A model generated the notes under the pieces. The model was not told the DNA's origin, made no database searches, and saw only the letters and a list, made by a program, of their open reading frames with translations. Both the position numbers and the translations under genes were made by a program. DNA of 64,000 nucleotides from Dugong dugon (Eukaryota; Chordata; Mammalia; Sirenia; Dugongidae), in contig CM057469.1 of the NCBI GenBank assembly GCA_030035585.1, positions 15,928,501 through 15,992,500 of the forward strand, written 5' to 3'. Numbering within the stretch: the first letter of the stretch is position 1; each line of letters opens with the position of its first letter. Positions 34,552 through 46,222 of this stretch are shown piece by piece.

Positions 34552-35805
34552 TAATTTCCATAAACATGATTTTTGTGGGGTTTTTTGCACATTGAAGGCT
34601 GAGGTTGAAATGCAGTGTTGGGGTGGGGGGGAAGTAGGTGGTGAATTTGGCAGCCATCCCATTGCTTCTTCCCTCAAATTCTGCAAATCTAATTCCAAGA
34701 ATCTGTGTTATGGCACAGACCTGGCTCTCTAAACAGCACAGTTGACCCAGGAGGCTTCTGGGAAGTGGACCTGGGCAGGGGGAAGGAGGCCAGCCTATTC
34801 CCAGGATGAAGCCAAGGGGATGATGGGTTGTGACGCCTGCTCTGCTAATCAATGGTCATGTCCAGATCAGACTGACGTGCAGTCTGTCCGCAAACCTTGG
34901 GTTCATAAAAATCCTGGAGCTGCCCAAGGGGTGGTGAGGAGCTCAAGAGCTCTTTTTCCTTCTATCCAGATTAGTCCAAAAATCCCATTTAGTGCACACT
35001 TCTGCTAAAATGCTGAACATATACTATGGAAAATAATAGAAAGTAAAAGCGCAACAGTATTAGCTGCTAAATGAAACAAGAAAACATTGAATAGGACATA
35101 GTTTCATATTCATCGTGAATGCCAATGGATGAGGAAAAGCTGATTCAACTGGAAGAAGAAGTAGATGGTCCTAGTGGCACCAAACATTTTATCAATGATG
35201 ATAGATAGACCTTTGTTTTGGCTAACACATGGAGGAGATTCACTATTAAACTTTATTTTCCAGAGAACAGGGAATACACAAAGAGGTCGAGAGAGGAGCA
35301 ACAAGTAAAAGAGAGCATTTTCTAATAACTAAAAATGATTTGGAAAAGGAATGACGAGGACAAGCAGTTAAAAGTGGAAGTGTGTCTGCATGAGATAATT
35401 CTGCCGAGGGCTCTTTAGTGAGCAGGCCAGGCGTTCGGCGCCAGGAACTGCCTAATTGGGCACCTGGGCACAGCCGAGGGGTTTGAATCCTACAGAATCA
35501 TGAATCATAAGGACTTATGAATTACTAGAAAGACATTGCGTTGACTGTTATTATTTATGTCGTGTCAGAAATGCAAACAGGGCCCAGAGGAGATGTGCCT
35601 GACTCCCTGTTGGGTGAGTGCTGATCTCCGTTCCTTGAAAGCCACGCCTTTGGGCCCAGGAGAGGTTGCGTGCGTCCCGTGTGCCTGTGTGAGCCTGCAC
35701 ACTGGCGCCCGCCCGTGCGTGGAACAAATACATATTCAGAAGTTTTCACCAGTTAGGAAGACGTGAGCACGAGCTCCACCGCACATAGCTCCACCCTTCA
35801 CAGAC

Positions 35806-35807
35806 AC

Positions 35808-35841
<34 letters not shown>

Positions 35842-35863
35842 AACACACACACACACACACACA
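35806..35863. repeat. (CA)n microsatellite
   Basis: About 27 CA units with GCACAAA interruption. Confidence 0.95.
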
Positions 35864-35904
35864 GGCCAGCAGACTGTCCCATCTGCAGATTCTGACTTGG
35901 GATT

Positions 35905-36097
35905 TGTTGTTGTCGTTGTTGTTAGTTGCTGTCAAGTTGATTCTGCTCGTGGCGACCCCATGTGTGCAGAGTAGAACTGCTCCATAGGGTTTTCAAGGCT
36001 GTGACCTTTCAGAAGTAGATCGCCAGTTTTTTCTTTCGAGACACCTCTGGGTGGGTTCAAACCACCAACCTTTCAGCTAGTAGTCGAGTGCTTAACC
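35905..36097 (-). mobile_element. AfroSINE-like, left arm of an inverted pair
   Basis: TTGTTGTTAGTTGCTGTC at the left, ACCAACCTTTCAGCTAG then GAGTGCTTAACCGGG at the right. Confidence 0.92.
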
Positions 36098-36134
36098 GGG
36101 ATGTGTTATGTGTGTTTATTGAAAAAGGTCCCAG

Positions 36135-36312
36135 TTTGTGCTTGTCTACTAACCTAAAGGTAGGTAGTTTGAACCCACCCAGCAGCTCTGCAGAAGAAAG
36201 GACTGGCAATCTGCTTCCATAAAGATTACAGCCAAGAAAATCCCATGGAGCAGTTCTGCTCTGTAACACGTGGGGTTGCCATGAGTTGGAATAGCAACAG
36301 GTTTAAATGGGT
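36135..36312 (+). mobile_element. AfroSINE-like, right arm of an inverted pair
   Basis: ACTAACCTAAAGGTAGGTAG and GTTTGAACCCACCCAGCAG, then TTGCCATGAGTTGGAAT. The 5' head is shortened. Confidence 0.88.
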
Positions 36313-37140
36313 TTATAGAAAAAGACAAAGGATGATGAACGAGAGGCACTTTGTGCTTCTAAGGAGAGCAGTGAGGCTTGGGGCAAGGCTCATCTTAGTG
36401 TGATCAGGGCATGGAGGTCAGCCCCTCTGTTGGTGGTGGGTACCCCCAGCGGTACATGGGGATGTGCCCAGCCTGCCTAGCCCAGCTGTCAGCACTGGGT
36501 GGGGCAGGCCTGCGGAGAGAACAAGCACCTTCCAGTGCTGCTCAGAGGCTCGCGGGCATTTTTTCTTGCTCTGAAACAGCTCAGAGGAATTTCCCACCGA
36601 GGGCTGCGGGAAAGCGCTGACCGCCCCATCCAGAGTGGGAACGGGAACCAGAGCACTGCTGGAGGGCTGCTCCAGCTTCTTCCCTCACACACAGTGCGTT
36701 TTTAACTTTTTTTTTTTTTTTTTTAAAGCATCAAAAGCAGGCAGCTTGGCTGGGGCTGGTGGGCGGCCAGGAGGAAAGAGAAGGAGCCTTTCTGTCTGCC
36801 GCCCTCTCAGGCAGCCACTGCCCCCTCGGTCTGCTCTGGGCTGAGGCCTGAAGTGGAAATGCAGCGGGGAGCTTTGCCGCAGGGGCATTGGCCCTTCGAG
36901 GTGCACAGGTGCACCGTGATGTTCCCTGGTGCAGGAAGGGCAGGGCCCGGCCCTTGCTTTCTGGGAGAGAGGGTTAAGTGGAAGCAGAACCGCCTACCAC
37001 ATTCGCTGCCTGAGGAGGAGACGTGGGAGGGAAAGGGCCCCCGTGGGTTTCTGACAGAAGGGGCATTTGATGATGTTGAGTCAGGGACCCAGAATGTTTC
37101 TGGTGCCTCCCCAAATCTGGGTATAGTTTCTTTATTTTGC
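36313..37140. other. STUM intron 1, no gene recognised
   Basis: GC-moderate. A T16 run is at 36709-36724. No exon was recognised. Confidence 0.45.
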
Positions 37141-37164
37141 TGAGGAAATACCCCTGGTCCCCAT

Positions 37165-37590
37165 TCTACCACGTAACAGCTATGGAACTTTGGGTAAGTT
37201 ACCCCTGTCTGCCTCAGTTTCTTCATCTGCAAAATGGGGATAAGAATAGCACCCATCTAATGGGACTCTTTTGAAAATTAAATGGGTTATTACACATAAA
37301 GTATTTAGAACAGCATATGGCACATAAACCAGAAAACCAGTTGTCATTGAGTGGACTGTGACTCATAGAGACCCCATGTGTGTCAGAGTGGAACCGTGCT
37401 CCATAGGGTTTTCAAAGGCTGATTTTTTGGAAGTACATCAGCAGACCTTTCTTTTGAGACACCTCTGGGTAGACTCAAACCCCCAACCTTTCAGTTAGCA
37501 GTCAAGTGCATTAACCAATGGCCCTACCCAGGGACTCCACATTTGGCACATGGTGAGGGTTAAATATTGTTTTTATTATTCTCGGAATTT
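37165..37590 (+). mobile_element. MIR SINE split by an AfroSINE
   Basis: GTAAGTTACCCCTGTCTGCC, TCATCTGCAAAATGGGGAT and TTAGAACAGCATATGGCAC are MIR; the SINE (37331-37538) lies within its 3' end. Confidence 0.85.
37331..37538 (-). mobile_element. AfroSINE-like
   Basis: AAAACCAGTTGTCATTGAGT at the left, CTACCCAGGGACTCC at the right. Confidence 0.93.
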
Positions 37591-37794
37591 GTATTAGAGT
37601 GAAGCCAGTCCTCCCGTTCTATTTCTGAAAGGCTAGATGCCCTGGGAGCCAGCAGGGCCTCTAGACTATGGGCCTATTGTGGGCAGGGCCAGGCCTCCCT
37701 CAGCTCTGCACCTCTGAGGCTGTGGCAATGCCTGGCTCCTAGAAAGTGCTCGGAAACTTGGAGACAATAACCAGACTAGGGCATGACTGGTATG

Positions 37795-37985
37795 TGGTTC
37801 TCCACTGCAGTTCTCCAACTTCAGGGTGTGTCCGAACGCCCTGGGAAGCTTTGTCAAAAATGTAAAATCCCAGCCCCTCTCAGAAGGTCTCATTTAGTGT
37901 TAGTAGGAATGGGGTGGGCCTGGGAATTTGCATTTATCTGAAAGAACCCCATTTTGGGAACAGTTACTCCTGGAGAGCTTCAGAG
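37795..37985 (+). mobile_element. MER20-like DNA transposon, degraded
   Basis: GTTCTCCAACTTCAGGGTG, AAATCCCAGCCCCTCTCAG and GCCTGGGAATTTGCATTT follow the MER20 order. Confidence 0.65.
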
Positions 37986-40430
37986 TATGGTGTTCTGCCA
38001 TGGCCCAGTGCCTGGGGTTGGGGGAGAAGGAGGACCCGGAGTGGCCTGTCATGCTGTGGGGGGATAGGGGTGCGGGTGGCCCACACCGGAGCCCTCAGCT
38101 TAGAATGTTTGGCAGAAACATAGAGGAAGACTGGCACCCCCCGGGGGCAGAAGTTGTGGTTGGGTTGGGTTTAAAGAGTGTTTCACTTGGAGCTGGAACG
38201 ATGAGGTCAGTGGCTCTGAGAAGTCCTGAAAGGAGCCCCCAAGGACGCCCTCTCAGGCGCCCAGACCTGAGGGCAGCTCCTCGCTGTCCCTCGGGATGTT
38301 GGCCACACACTCCCTGGGTCCCTCTAATCCGAGGCCCTCCCTCACGAGTCCCCTCTCCGTGTTTGCCTTCAGCTGGAACAGAAAAGTGCCCTCCTTTTTG
38401 CCCAAGGTCATCATCATCCTAAGTTCTGAAGTGGCTCTGTCTTTTTGGATCATTGGGACGATTCACTGGATTTTCCTTGAGGCTGAAAATGTGGCCTTTG
38501 GAAAAAAGCGTAGTTTAAGCGGCCAAAGAAAAAGACACCGTGGAGTTTAGCGAGGAGGAATGCACTTTTATGGAGCTGTGTGTTTAAAGATACCTCTGGG
38601 ATTTGTTTCTTAGCAACAGGGCTCATCCAGAGTGTGAGAACATCCAAGGGTGCCCGCAGCACAGCGTGAAGGGAAATAAAAAGCTGGAGAGGGGGAGAGT
38701 AGAGGCTAAGCACAGCACCCCCTACAGGTAGAAAACCTCCCAGCCCTGCACAGATGGAGCCACTGGGGATGGAGACCTGAGAGCACTGGGGTGAGGCAAG
38801 GTCACTGACCAAGCCACCGCATCCACCTGGTTTCCTACAGGCTGGAGGAAGGTTCCTCTAACAAGGTCACACAGAGGACTCATCTTGTCTGGTGCCCCCT
38901 CCTTCCCGGGAGCCCCAGCACACAACCAAATGGTCTAGAGTTTGCATTTGAAGAGCGGTCGATTTGAGCTCCAGAGGAGATGTTGTTATTGTTTGTTGCT
39001 GTTGAGTCAGGCTGGGCTGACTTTATGTATAACAGAACAAAATGCTGCTCCGTCCTCTGATGTTGCCCATCTTCGCGATGGCTGGCTTGTTTGATGTCTT
39101 TTTTAAATGCATAATACTTAGAATTACTATGAAAGTCAATGACATGAAAATAGTTATCAAAATACTTTTTAAAGTTGTGAACAGAAATACTGTGCTTCAA
39201 TACTGATGCATTCAACTGGAAGATCCAGCAGTGGGTCTGATAACTATCATAATTTTAAATATCGATGAGTGTAAATGATATTTTGAGGTATCTACCTCAG
39301 CTGCAACGTGGGGCAGAAATATCTGTGATCTTTATTGGCGATGAAGATCAGATTCTGCTAATATTGTTGTGGTCGCTGCCTATATTCATAATGAAAGGAA
39401 ATGCTCAAATTGAATCAGAGTTCAGTGAAGATAAAGATGTAATATTTTTCAGTTCCAGGTCATGGACCCCTGGGGGGTTTGTGGACCCCAGGTTTACCCG
39501 TTAGGACCTCTTCATTGCTTTATCCTCCATGAACAGCCTGACTTTGCACTTCTGTGGGCTTGGGGCCTGTTAACCAAAGTTGCTTAAAGGCCCATGTTGT
39601 CAGAGCTACTGCACTGGCACAGACAGACACGTAGCAAGACCCTATTGAACAAGCACAGTCTATAAATAAGTATTAAAGGGCATGATGATGTTATGGGCTA
39701 TTATGAGACCCTGTGACCAACCTCATCAAAGAAAGTTGTGCCATCACCTTCCTCTATCAAGGGCATTCACAACACAGGTGTTGGGGTCAAGGTCATCAAA
39801 TTTGACCTTGGAAAGATAAGAACCCCAGACTATGAGAGTCTTCAGGGGCAGTTTTGGGGCTTTTCCCCATCTTTCTAATGTCTATTACATTCATTATCAA
39901 CTTTCACCAAGTATGTGTTATGTGTCTAAAACATAGCAGGCAGTCTATTAAATCCTGAGTCTATAGTGATGTTCTCATGAAGCTGGTCTTCGGTGGAAAT
40001 CGGGAAACCCAAGATGGGGAGGTTAACAAGCTTGTGCGGCCCGATGCACGGGGAGACCAGAAGTGGTGTTGGCAATGATCTACGGCGAGCCAGGGAGGGC
40101 TTCACTGCGGAGGATCTGTGCTACCAGGTCAGGAGATCAGCGAACTTTGTGTGAGCCACCTCCAGAGGGCAGGGCCTGCAGGTGAGTTGGAGGGCAAGGG
40201 AAGGCCTCTTGAGCTTGCAGAGTCTCTGAGTCAGGCCCCTGGGCCAACATCCTTGGGACCCAGGCCACCCCGGCTGTTCTCCCCACTGGGAAGGCCCCCC
40301 TAAGTGCAGGCTGCTCCACCAGCCCCTGGGCAAATGCCCAAATACCCTCCGGGTTGTTCTGCCTCCTCATAGAGCCAGGAAAAGTTGTGCCGTCCATGTT
40401 GCCAATTCTACCAAGGAATGGCTTTCTCCT
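37986..40430. other. STUM intron 1, no gene recognised
   Basis: Mostly single-looking. A short RTE/SINE tail scrap is at about 38978-39090 (TTGTTATTGTTTGTTGCTG, ATGTATAACAGAACAAAATG). An unclassified old repeat is possible at 39200-39500 (GTCATGGACCCCTGGGGGG). An L2-like trace is at about 39890-39960. Confidence 0.5.
38978..39090 (-). mobile_element. RTE/SINE tail fragment
   Basis: GTTATTGTTTGTTGCTG, ATGTATAACAGAACAAAATG and GATGTTGCCCATCTTCGCG recall the RTE 3' end at 8621. Confidence 0.55.
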
Positions 40431-40439
40431 GTTTCACAG

Positions 40440-40610
40440 TACCAGGGTCACAAAAAGTTAGAGCTGGAAGGGACCTTGGGGAACATGCAGTCCAAGCCTC
40501 TCATCTGACAGAGGCTGACCCTGAGGCAATAAGTGACTCTCCTAGGTCCCATGGCTAGAACCCAGGTGTCCTGACCCCAGTCTCTGAGTAATGTGATGTG
40601 ACCACACCTC
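40440..40610 (+). mobile_element. Ancient CR1/L3- or MIR-like repeat
   Basis: AAAGTTAGAGCTGGAAGGG, CAGTCCAAGCCTCTCATC and AGAACCCAGGTGTCCTGAC match a common old mammalian repeat; the exact family is not certain. Confidence 0.5.
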
Positions 40611-40789
40611 CCTTCTCTCCCCCACAGAGGAGGCCATGGAGATCATGTCTCGGCCTGGTACAGGTTATGGAGTTTGGGTTGCTGTTGTTGTTTTAATACA
40701 AGTAGCTGCAGAGTCTCTTCCACACCCACAATAGCACTGTCTGGTTGGTTACTGCACACAGCAGGCTTTCCGAAGCGGTGGCTCAGTGC

Positions 40790-40905
40790 AGCTATCCCAG
40801 GCTCTGCCCCTTTCTACCCTGAGCAGGTTAGTTAAGCTCTTTGTGTCTCAGGTTCAAAGAACCTGATGTTAATAGTACCCGCTTCACAGGCATGACCTTT
40901 TCGGT
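40790..40905 (+). mobile_element. MIR SINE fragment
   Basis: GAGCAGGTTAGTTAAGCTC, TTTGTGTCTCAGGTTC and AATAGTACCCGCTTCACAGG. Confidence 0.65.
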
Positions 40906-42288
40906 TAGTGTCTAGCAACCAGCTCAGCTAGCTTGCAAGGAAGACGGAAATCTGTGGTTTACAAAACTGTAAGTCCAGGCGCACATAGAATGTCAGGCCC
41001 TGCTTGATCCAGGTGCTCAAAGATGTCCTCGGGGTATAGTTCCTCTTTCCAGCCCTTGGCTCTACTTCCATTCCTCTATATTTAATATTTTAGATGTGCT
41101 TTCTCTACACAGTGGCTCCCAGATACTCCGGGGTGAGACCATATTTTCAACTAACAATTCCATTGAAAAGAGGGCTTGTTTTTCCCAACTGGTCCAGTAA
41201 GACTCTTGGCCTTGAGTTTCACTGGCCTGGCTTAGGTCATGTGCCCATCTCTGAGCCAATCACTGTGGCCAGGGGAATGGGTTGCTTGGATTGGCCAGGC
41301 CTATAGCATATGATGTGTTGGGCGTTGGGGGCGAAGGTCAACCCCACCCAAACTTCATAGCCTGAGGGTGGGGGAAAGGTGGACTCCAGCAGAAACTAGG
41401 GGCACTGCTTCCAGGAGAAAGGCAAATGGTATGAAATAGGCGAAAGTAACTGGGGTCCAGAAGAGGCAAGGGGTGTAGTGACATCACAAAATCTTGTGTA
41501 TCTAGCCCTAGAGTCCGGGGTGTTTGCCACATGCCTCAGACTCCTGCGGTCGGCCCTACCACGTGCTGGGCTCTGCCCCAAGAGCCCTGCATATTCACTC
41601 ACTCACTTATCACCATGAGCTGTGAAGTGGGTACTGTTAACATCATCCCCGTCTAACCTGGGGCACAGAGACCTTCAGTGACTTGCCCAAGGTTGGAAAG
41701 GGGCAGAGCCAGGCTTGATGCAGGCCGCCGGGCCCTGGGACCTGTCCACTTGGCCACTGCCCCAACACCTCTCTAGCAAGTAGTGCCCACCTCAGAGGGC
41801 TTTTTTGGGGGATGAGAGGATGAGATGAGATCTTGCAGGCAAGGCTCTTGGAATGGTGCCTGGCACAGAGTAAGCCCTCTGTAAAGGTGAGCTGGCGTTT
41901 GCACACATGGGACAGTGGAGACCAGCAGAAGAGTTAGGAATCACCCTGAGCTGGGGGCTGAAGGTTTGTCTGGCCTGGTTCTCCAACAGGTCACTTTCTG
42001 CCCACCCCCCAACCCCCCACCGCAGCCACCACCACACACACAGAGCACCCAGAGCAGGTGATGTGGGGAACGAGACAGGATGTGGAGAGCCAGCTCCTTG
42101 CACTCAGCAGCTGGGCCCGGCTGGTCAAAGCACTAGTCTTGAGGTCATGGAGAGCTGGGTGGGGATGGCTAAGTTGCAAGGGGGACAGGTGGGCCAGTGG
42201 GCAGGGACAAAGGAACAGCCTCTGCATACACAGTCCCCACTGGGGAAAACATGGGGATCAGAGAAATTATTTCTTGGTATGAGTCACC
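40906..42288. other. STUM intron 1 with MIR fragments, no gene recognised
   Basis: MIR (-) at about 41590-41765 (CACCATGAGCTGTGAAGTG, ACTTGCCCAAGGTTGG) and MIR 3' end (+) at 41795-41890 (ATGGTGCCTGGCACAGAG). The remainder is unassigned. Confidence 0.55.
41590..41765 (-). mobile_element. MIR SINE
   Basis: GGGGCACAGAGACCTTCAG, TGACTTGCCCAAGGTTGG and AGAGCCAGGCTTGATGC. Confidence 0.7.
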
Positions 42289-42625
42289 TGTCTGTCAGTT
42301 TGTCATGCTGTGGTGGCTTGTGTGTTGCTGTGATGCTGGAAGCTATGCCCCCAGTATTTGAAATATCAGCAGGGCCACCCATGGTGGACAGGTTTCTGTG
42401 GAGCTTCCAGACTAAGACAGAGTAGGAAGAAAGCCCTGGTAATCTATTTCTGAAGATCAGCCAATGAAAACCTTATGGATCACAACAGAATATTGTCTGA
42501 TATAGTGCTGGAAGATGAGCCCACTAGGTTGGAAGGCTCTATGGTGCAGGACTGGGCAATGTTTCCTTCTGTTCTGCTTAAGGTTGCTATGAGCCGGAGC
42601 CAAACTGACAGCAACTAACAACAAT
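42289..42625 (+). mobile_element. Internally deleted RTE derivative (5' end joined to 3' tail)
   Basis: The left two thirds, from CTGTGGTGGCTTGTGTG to GTGCTGGAAGATGAGCCC, is the RTE 5' leader type. It then passes near 42540 into the RTE 3' tail (CAGGACTGGGCAATG, ATGAGCCGGAGCC, CTAACAACAATAAAG). No coding part lies between. Confidence 0.6.
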
Positions 42626-43324
42626 AAAGTCAGAGGATGAGATTTCCCAAAGTGCCATTTCCAAGAGGAAAAAAAACAAAAACAAATTATTTCTACAGAA
42701 ACCGCATGCCTCTTAGCCCCCTTTCAGGCAGAGTGGAGCCTGCAGGGGCTAGTTGAACTACCAACTGTTGGAGGGCACTTTACTGTGAGCACAAATCCAG
42801 CTTTCCCATCTGCTGAGTCTTCTTGCCCTAATAGGAAATGTCTGGTGGTGAGCTCCTCCCCAGAGCCGACCTTGACGTCTGCCAGAGGGCTGAGTCCCGC
42901 TTTCCCCATCTCTGGGGCAGCCACCTCGTCATTTCCCTGTTTCGTTAGTCCACTGGAAAGAGAATGTGCTGCCCTAGGTTGTAAAGCCCTGATAAGTTTC
43001 CCTCCACCTAATGAGTTCTGCTTCAAGAAATCAGTCAGCAGCCGAAGTCGCTGTCTGACCTTGTAATTCTCTCTTTGGCTCAGTAATCAGATGGGGATTG
43101 CCAGGAAGGAACATAGCTCCTCTCTGGCCGCTCCCTGACGAGTGGATTGATAGTGTGTCCTTACCCCAGGTCTTGGAGCACCTCATTAAAGACAGTGACA
43201 CACAGTTTCCCGGAGCTGCTGGCCAGGGGTAGCTGCAGGAGCAGAGAGTCAGAGGGACAGGGCTGTGGTGGGGGCTGGGAGTGGGTGGGCTGTGGTCTCA
43301 GGGGTTCCCAGCTATGAGGACCCC
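42626..43324. other. STUM intron 1, no gene recognised
   Basis: Single-looking with no recognised repeat. Confidence 0.4.
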
Positions 43325-43334
43325 TAAGAGGCCA

Positions 43335-43547
43335 GGATGGAATCCATGGGTGGTACAAATGGTTAAGTGCTTGGCTATTAACTGAAAGGTTAGCAGTTTG
43401 AGTCCACCCAGAGGCACCTTGGAAGAAAGGCCTGGTGATCTACTTCCAGAAAAATAATCAGCCATTGAAAACCCTATGGAGCACAGTTCTACTCTGACAC
43501 ACGTGGGGCTTCCATGAGTTGGAATTGACTCCATGGCAACTGGTTTT
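43335..43547 (+). mobile_element. AfroSINE-like, perfect 10-bp duplication
   Basis: TAAGAGGCCA at 43325-43334 and 43548-43557. Head GGCTATTAACTGAAAGG, B box GTTTGAGTCC, tail CTCCATGGCAACTGGTTTT. Confidence 0.95.
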
Positions 43548-43804
43548 TAAGAGGCCATGAGCCCTGACCTTGACACCCACACACTGTATCTCCATGATTC
43601 TGGCCTGTTTAAATCAGTTTGGCTTCAGGTCAGGGAAGGAATAGGGATCATCCATCCCCATACTCCCAAAGCAGTGATGACATTAAATTCAGTCATGGAA
43701 TTTATCAAGGCTCCCAAGTGGCTATGTGTAGAGTGTCCATGTCCCGGGTGAAGACCCACCTCTTGCTATGGTTGCCAATGACTGTGAGTTAGTAGATGTT
43801 CCAA

Positions 43805-43945
43805 GGGAATTTTTTAGAATTGTGGTGAGTATATAGATAACAGAACATTTGCCATTTCCGCAGTCTTCCCACGTAGAGGTCAGTGATGTTAATTATGTCC
43901 ATCACGTTGTTCAACCATCACCATGAACCGCTCCGGAATTTTTCC
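43805..43945. mobile_element. Old L1 3'UTR-like fragment
   Basis: AATTGTGGTGAGTATATAG, ATAACAGAACATTTGCC and GTTGTTCAACCATCACCATG fit old L1M 3' text. Confidence 0.55.
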
Positions 43946-44188
43946 TTCACCCCAAAGGGCAGCTTTTAGTGTAGTGGTTCCTAAGGGGCTCTGGCTATGA
44001 CATTCACAGCAGTGAGCTCCAGGGTTGATGTGAAGCGGCTGGCTGGCCAGAGGGGGGCATGCTCTCCTTTTTCTCCCCTCCCAGAGATGAAGAGGAGAGA
44101 GTGGCACTGTCCCGTGGTAAAGGCAGTGTGTGTGGACAGTTGACTCCCGACATCCCTTCCTCCAAGATGACCAGTCAGTCTAAGACAG

Positions 44189-44585
44189 TGTTATGGATTG
44201 AACCGTGTTCCCCAAAATATGTGTTGTAAATCCTAACCCCTATACTTGTGGCTGTAATCCCATTTGGGAATAGGGTTTTCTTTGTTATGTTAATGATAAT
44301 ATGTCTTAAGCCAGTCACTTTTGAGATCTAAAAGAGCAAATTAGGCACAGAAGCAAGGAAGCATGAATGGGGGAAAGACAGATGCCACGTGGAGATCTCC
44401 AAGGAAAGCCCAGAATGCTAGAGAAGTTGAGGCAAGGATTTCCCCTCAGGGTGGACAGAAAGAACCTTCCCCTAGAGCTGGCACCCTGAATTCAGACTTC
44501 TATCCCCCTAAACTGTAAGAACACAAATTTCGGTTTGTTAAAGCCACCCACGTGTGTGTTACAGCAGCACTAAGAAACTAAGACA
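44189..44585 (+). mobile_element. MLT1-type solo LTR
   Basis: TGTTATGGATTGAACCGTG start, GTTAAAGCCACCCACGTG late, and ACTAAGACA end. A clear 5-bp duplication was not seen. Confidence 0.85.
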
Positions 44586-45188
44586 CCCCGTCTTGTAATT
44601 CCATCCCTCTTGTGGGTGACTGGTCCAGAAGTGGATAGGTGACCAGTTACCACCAGTCAGGTATGAGGTAAAGTCTGCTGGGGGATTCTGGAACATGTTC
44701 CCTCATTTCTAAAGAGGGCCATAGGAAGAGGCTATCTTTATTCTTCCAGATATTGTCGAGACTGGACTAAGATGCCTGGATCTACTGTGACCATCCAGTT
44801 ACCAGCTCAAGGTTGAAGCCAGCTCCAGGAGTGGCAGTACAGAGAGACTGAAAGAGCCTGGGTCTTTGGTGACACAGTTGAGATGCTTAATTAACCAACC
44901 TTTGAACTACCTTTGGACTTCCTGTTACGTGAGATAATAAACCCTTTATACTATTCAAGCTAGTCTGAGTTGGCTTTATGTTATTTTCAGCCCAGAGCAT
45001 GCTAAGAGATATCATGTATGAGTAGCTATGTTTCTCTACTGCATAAAAACAGGTGCAATTGACCAGGTTCAGCAAAGATCCCTAATGAAGACATGAGCCC
45101 TCCCCCCTTTAATTTTAAACATACATACAATGTAATACATAGCCAACTTTGGTTGGTACTCCAGCCAGTTACATAGTTACATTACATA
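44586..45188. other. STUM intron 1, no gene or repeat recognised
   Basis: No recognised exon or repeat. Confidence 0.4.
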
Positions 45189-45278
45189 AGACCAGCTGCC
45201 ATTGAGTTGACTCCTGGCCGACCCATGTGTATAAGAATAGAACTGTGCTCCACAGGGATTTCAATGACTGATTTTTTT
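45189..45278 (-). mobile_element. AfroSINE-like, 3' part, cut by the composite L1
   Basis: CAGCTGCCATTGAGTTGACTC to TTCAATGACTGATTTT. The other half is at 54397-54508. Confidence 0.93.
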
Positions 45279-46222
45279 TTCCCATACAAAAATTTATACA
45301 TACATTGTAATGTGACTCTAATTCCCCTCCCCATACTGTGACAGCACACTCCTCTTTTCTACCCCTGATTCCCCATGTCCATTCAACCAGCTCTAACCCT
45401 CTCTGCCTTCCCATCTCACCTCCGGACAGAAGCTGCCCGTTTAGTCTCTTGTATCTACTTGAGCTAAGAGGCACACTCCTCATGAGTATCACTTTGTGTC
45501 CCACAGTTCAGTCCAATCCCTGTCTGAAGAGTTGGTCTCGGGAATTGTTTTAGTTCTGGGCTGATAGAGAATCCAGGGGCCATGCTTTCTGGGGTTCCTC
45601 CAGTCTCAGTCAAACCATTAAGTCTGGTCTTCTTACTAGAATTTGAGTTCTGCACCCCACCTTTCTCCTGCTCCATCCGGGACTCCCTGTTGTGTTTCTT
45701 GTCAGGGTGGTCATTGGTGGTAGCCGGGCACCATCTAGTTCTTCTGGTCTCAGGCTGATGAAGTATCTGGTTTATGTGGCCCTTTCTGTCTCTTGGGCTA
45801 ATACTTTCCTTGTGTCTTTGGTGTTCTTCATTCTCCTTTACTCCAGGTGGTTGGGACAAATGGATGCATCCTAGATGGCCGCTTGCAAGCTTTTAAGACC
45901 CCAGACGCCACTCACCAAAGTAGGATGCAGAACATTTTCTTAATAAGCTTTTTTATGCCAATCGACCTAGATGTCGCCTGAAAGCATGGTCCCCAGACAC
46001 CTACCCCTGCTACTCTGTCCCTCAAAGTGTTTGATTGTATTCAGGAAACTTCATAGCTTTGGTTTAGTCCAGTTATGCTGATTCCCCTGTAGTGAGTGCT
46101 GTCCTTCTGTTCACCTAAGATAATTCTTAACTGCTATCTAGTTAGTAAATAACCCTCCCCCCTCCCACTGTCATAACCATCAAAGAATGCTTTCTTCTGT
46201 GTATAAACCTTTTCTTGAGTTC

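Larger units (their letters stand above)
32723..35904. other. STUM intron 1, relatively repeat-poor block
   Basis: A 3.2-kb stretch with few recognisable insertions, unlike its surroundings. The left part (32.7-33.5 kb) is GC-rich with chance open frames; the right part (33.8-35.5 kb) is AT-richer. It contains an RFX-type palindrome (34536) and clustered factor-like sites (35395-35470). A CA microsatellite ends it. Confidence 0.55.

Noticed and set aside
35806..35863. CRISPR-like or other structured array
   Set aside because: Plain CA microsatellite; the organism is a mammal.
39200..39500. Possible exon or retrogene
   Set aside because: An open frame of 79 codons exists, but the sequence has features of an old unclassified repeat (CATGGACCCCTGGGGGG) and no protein resemblance.
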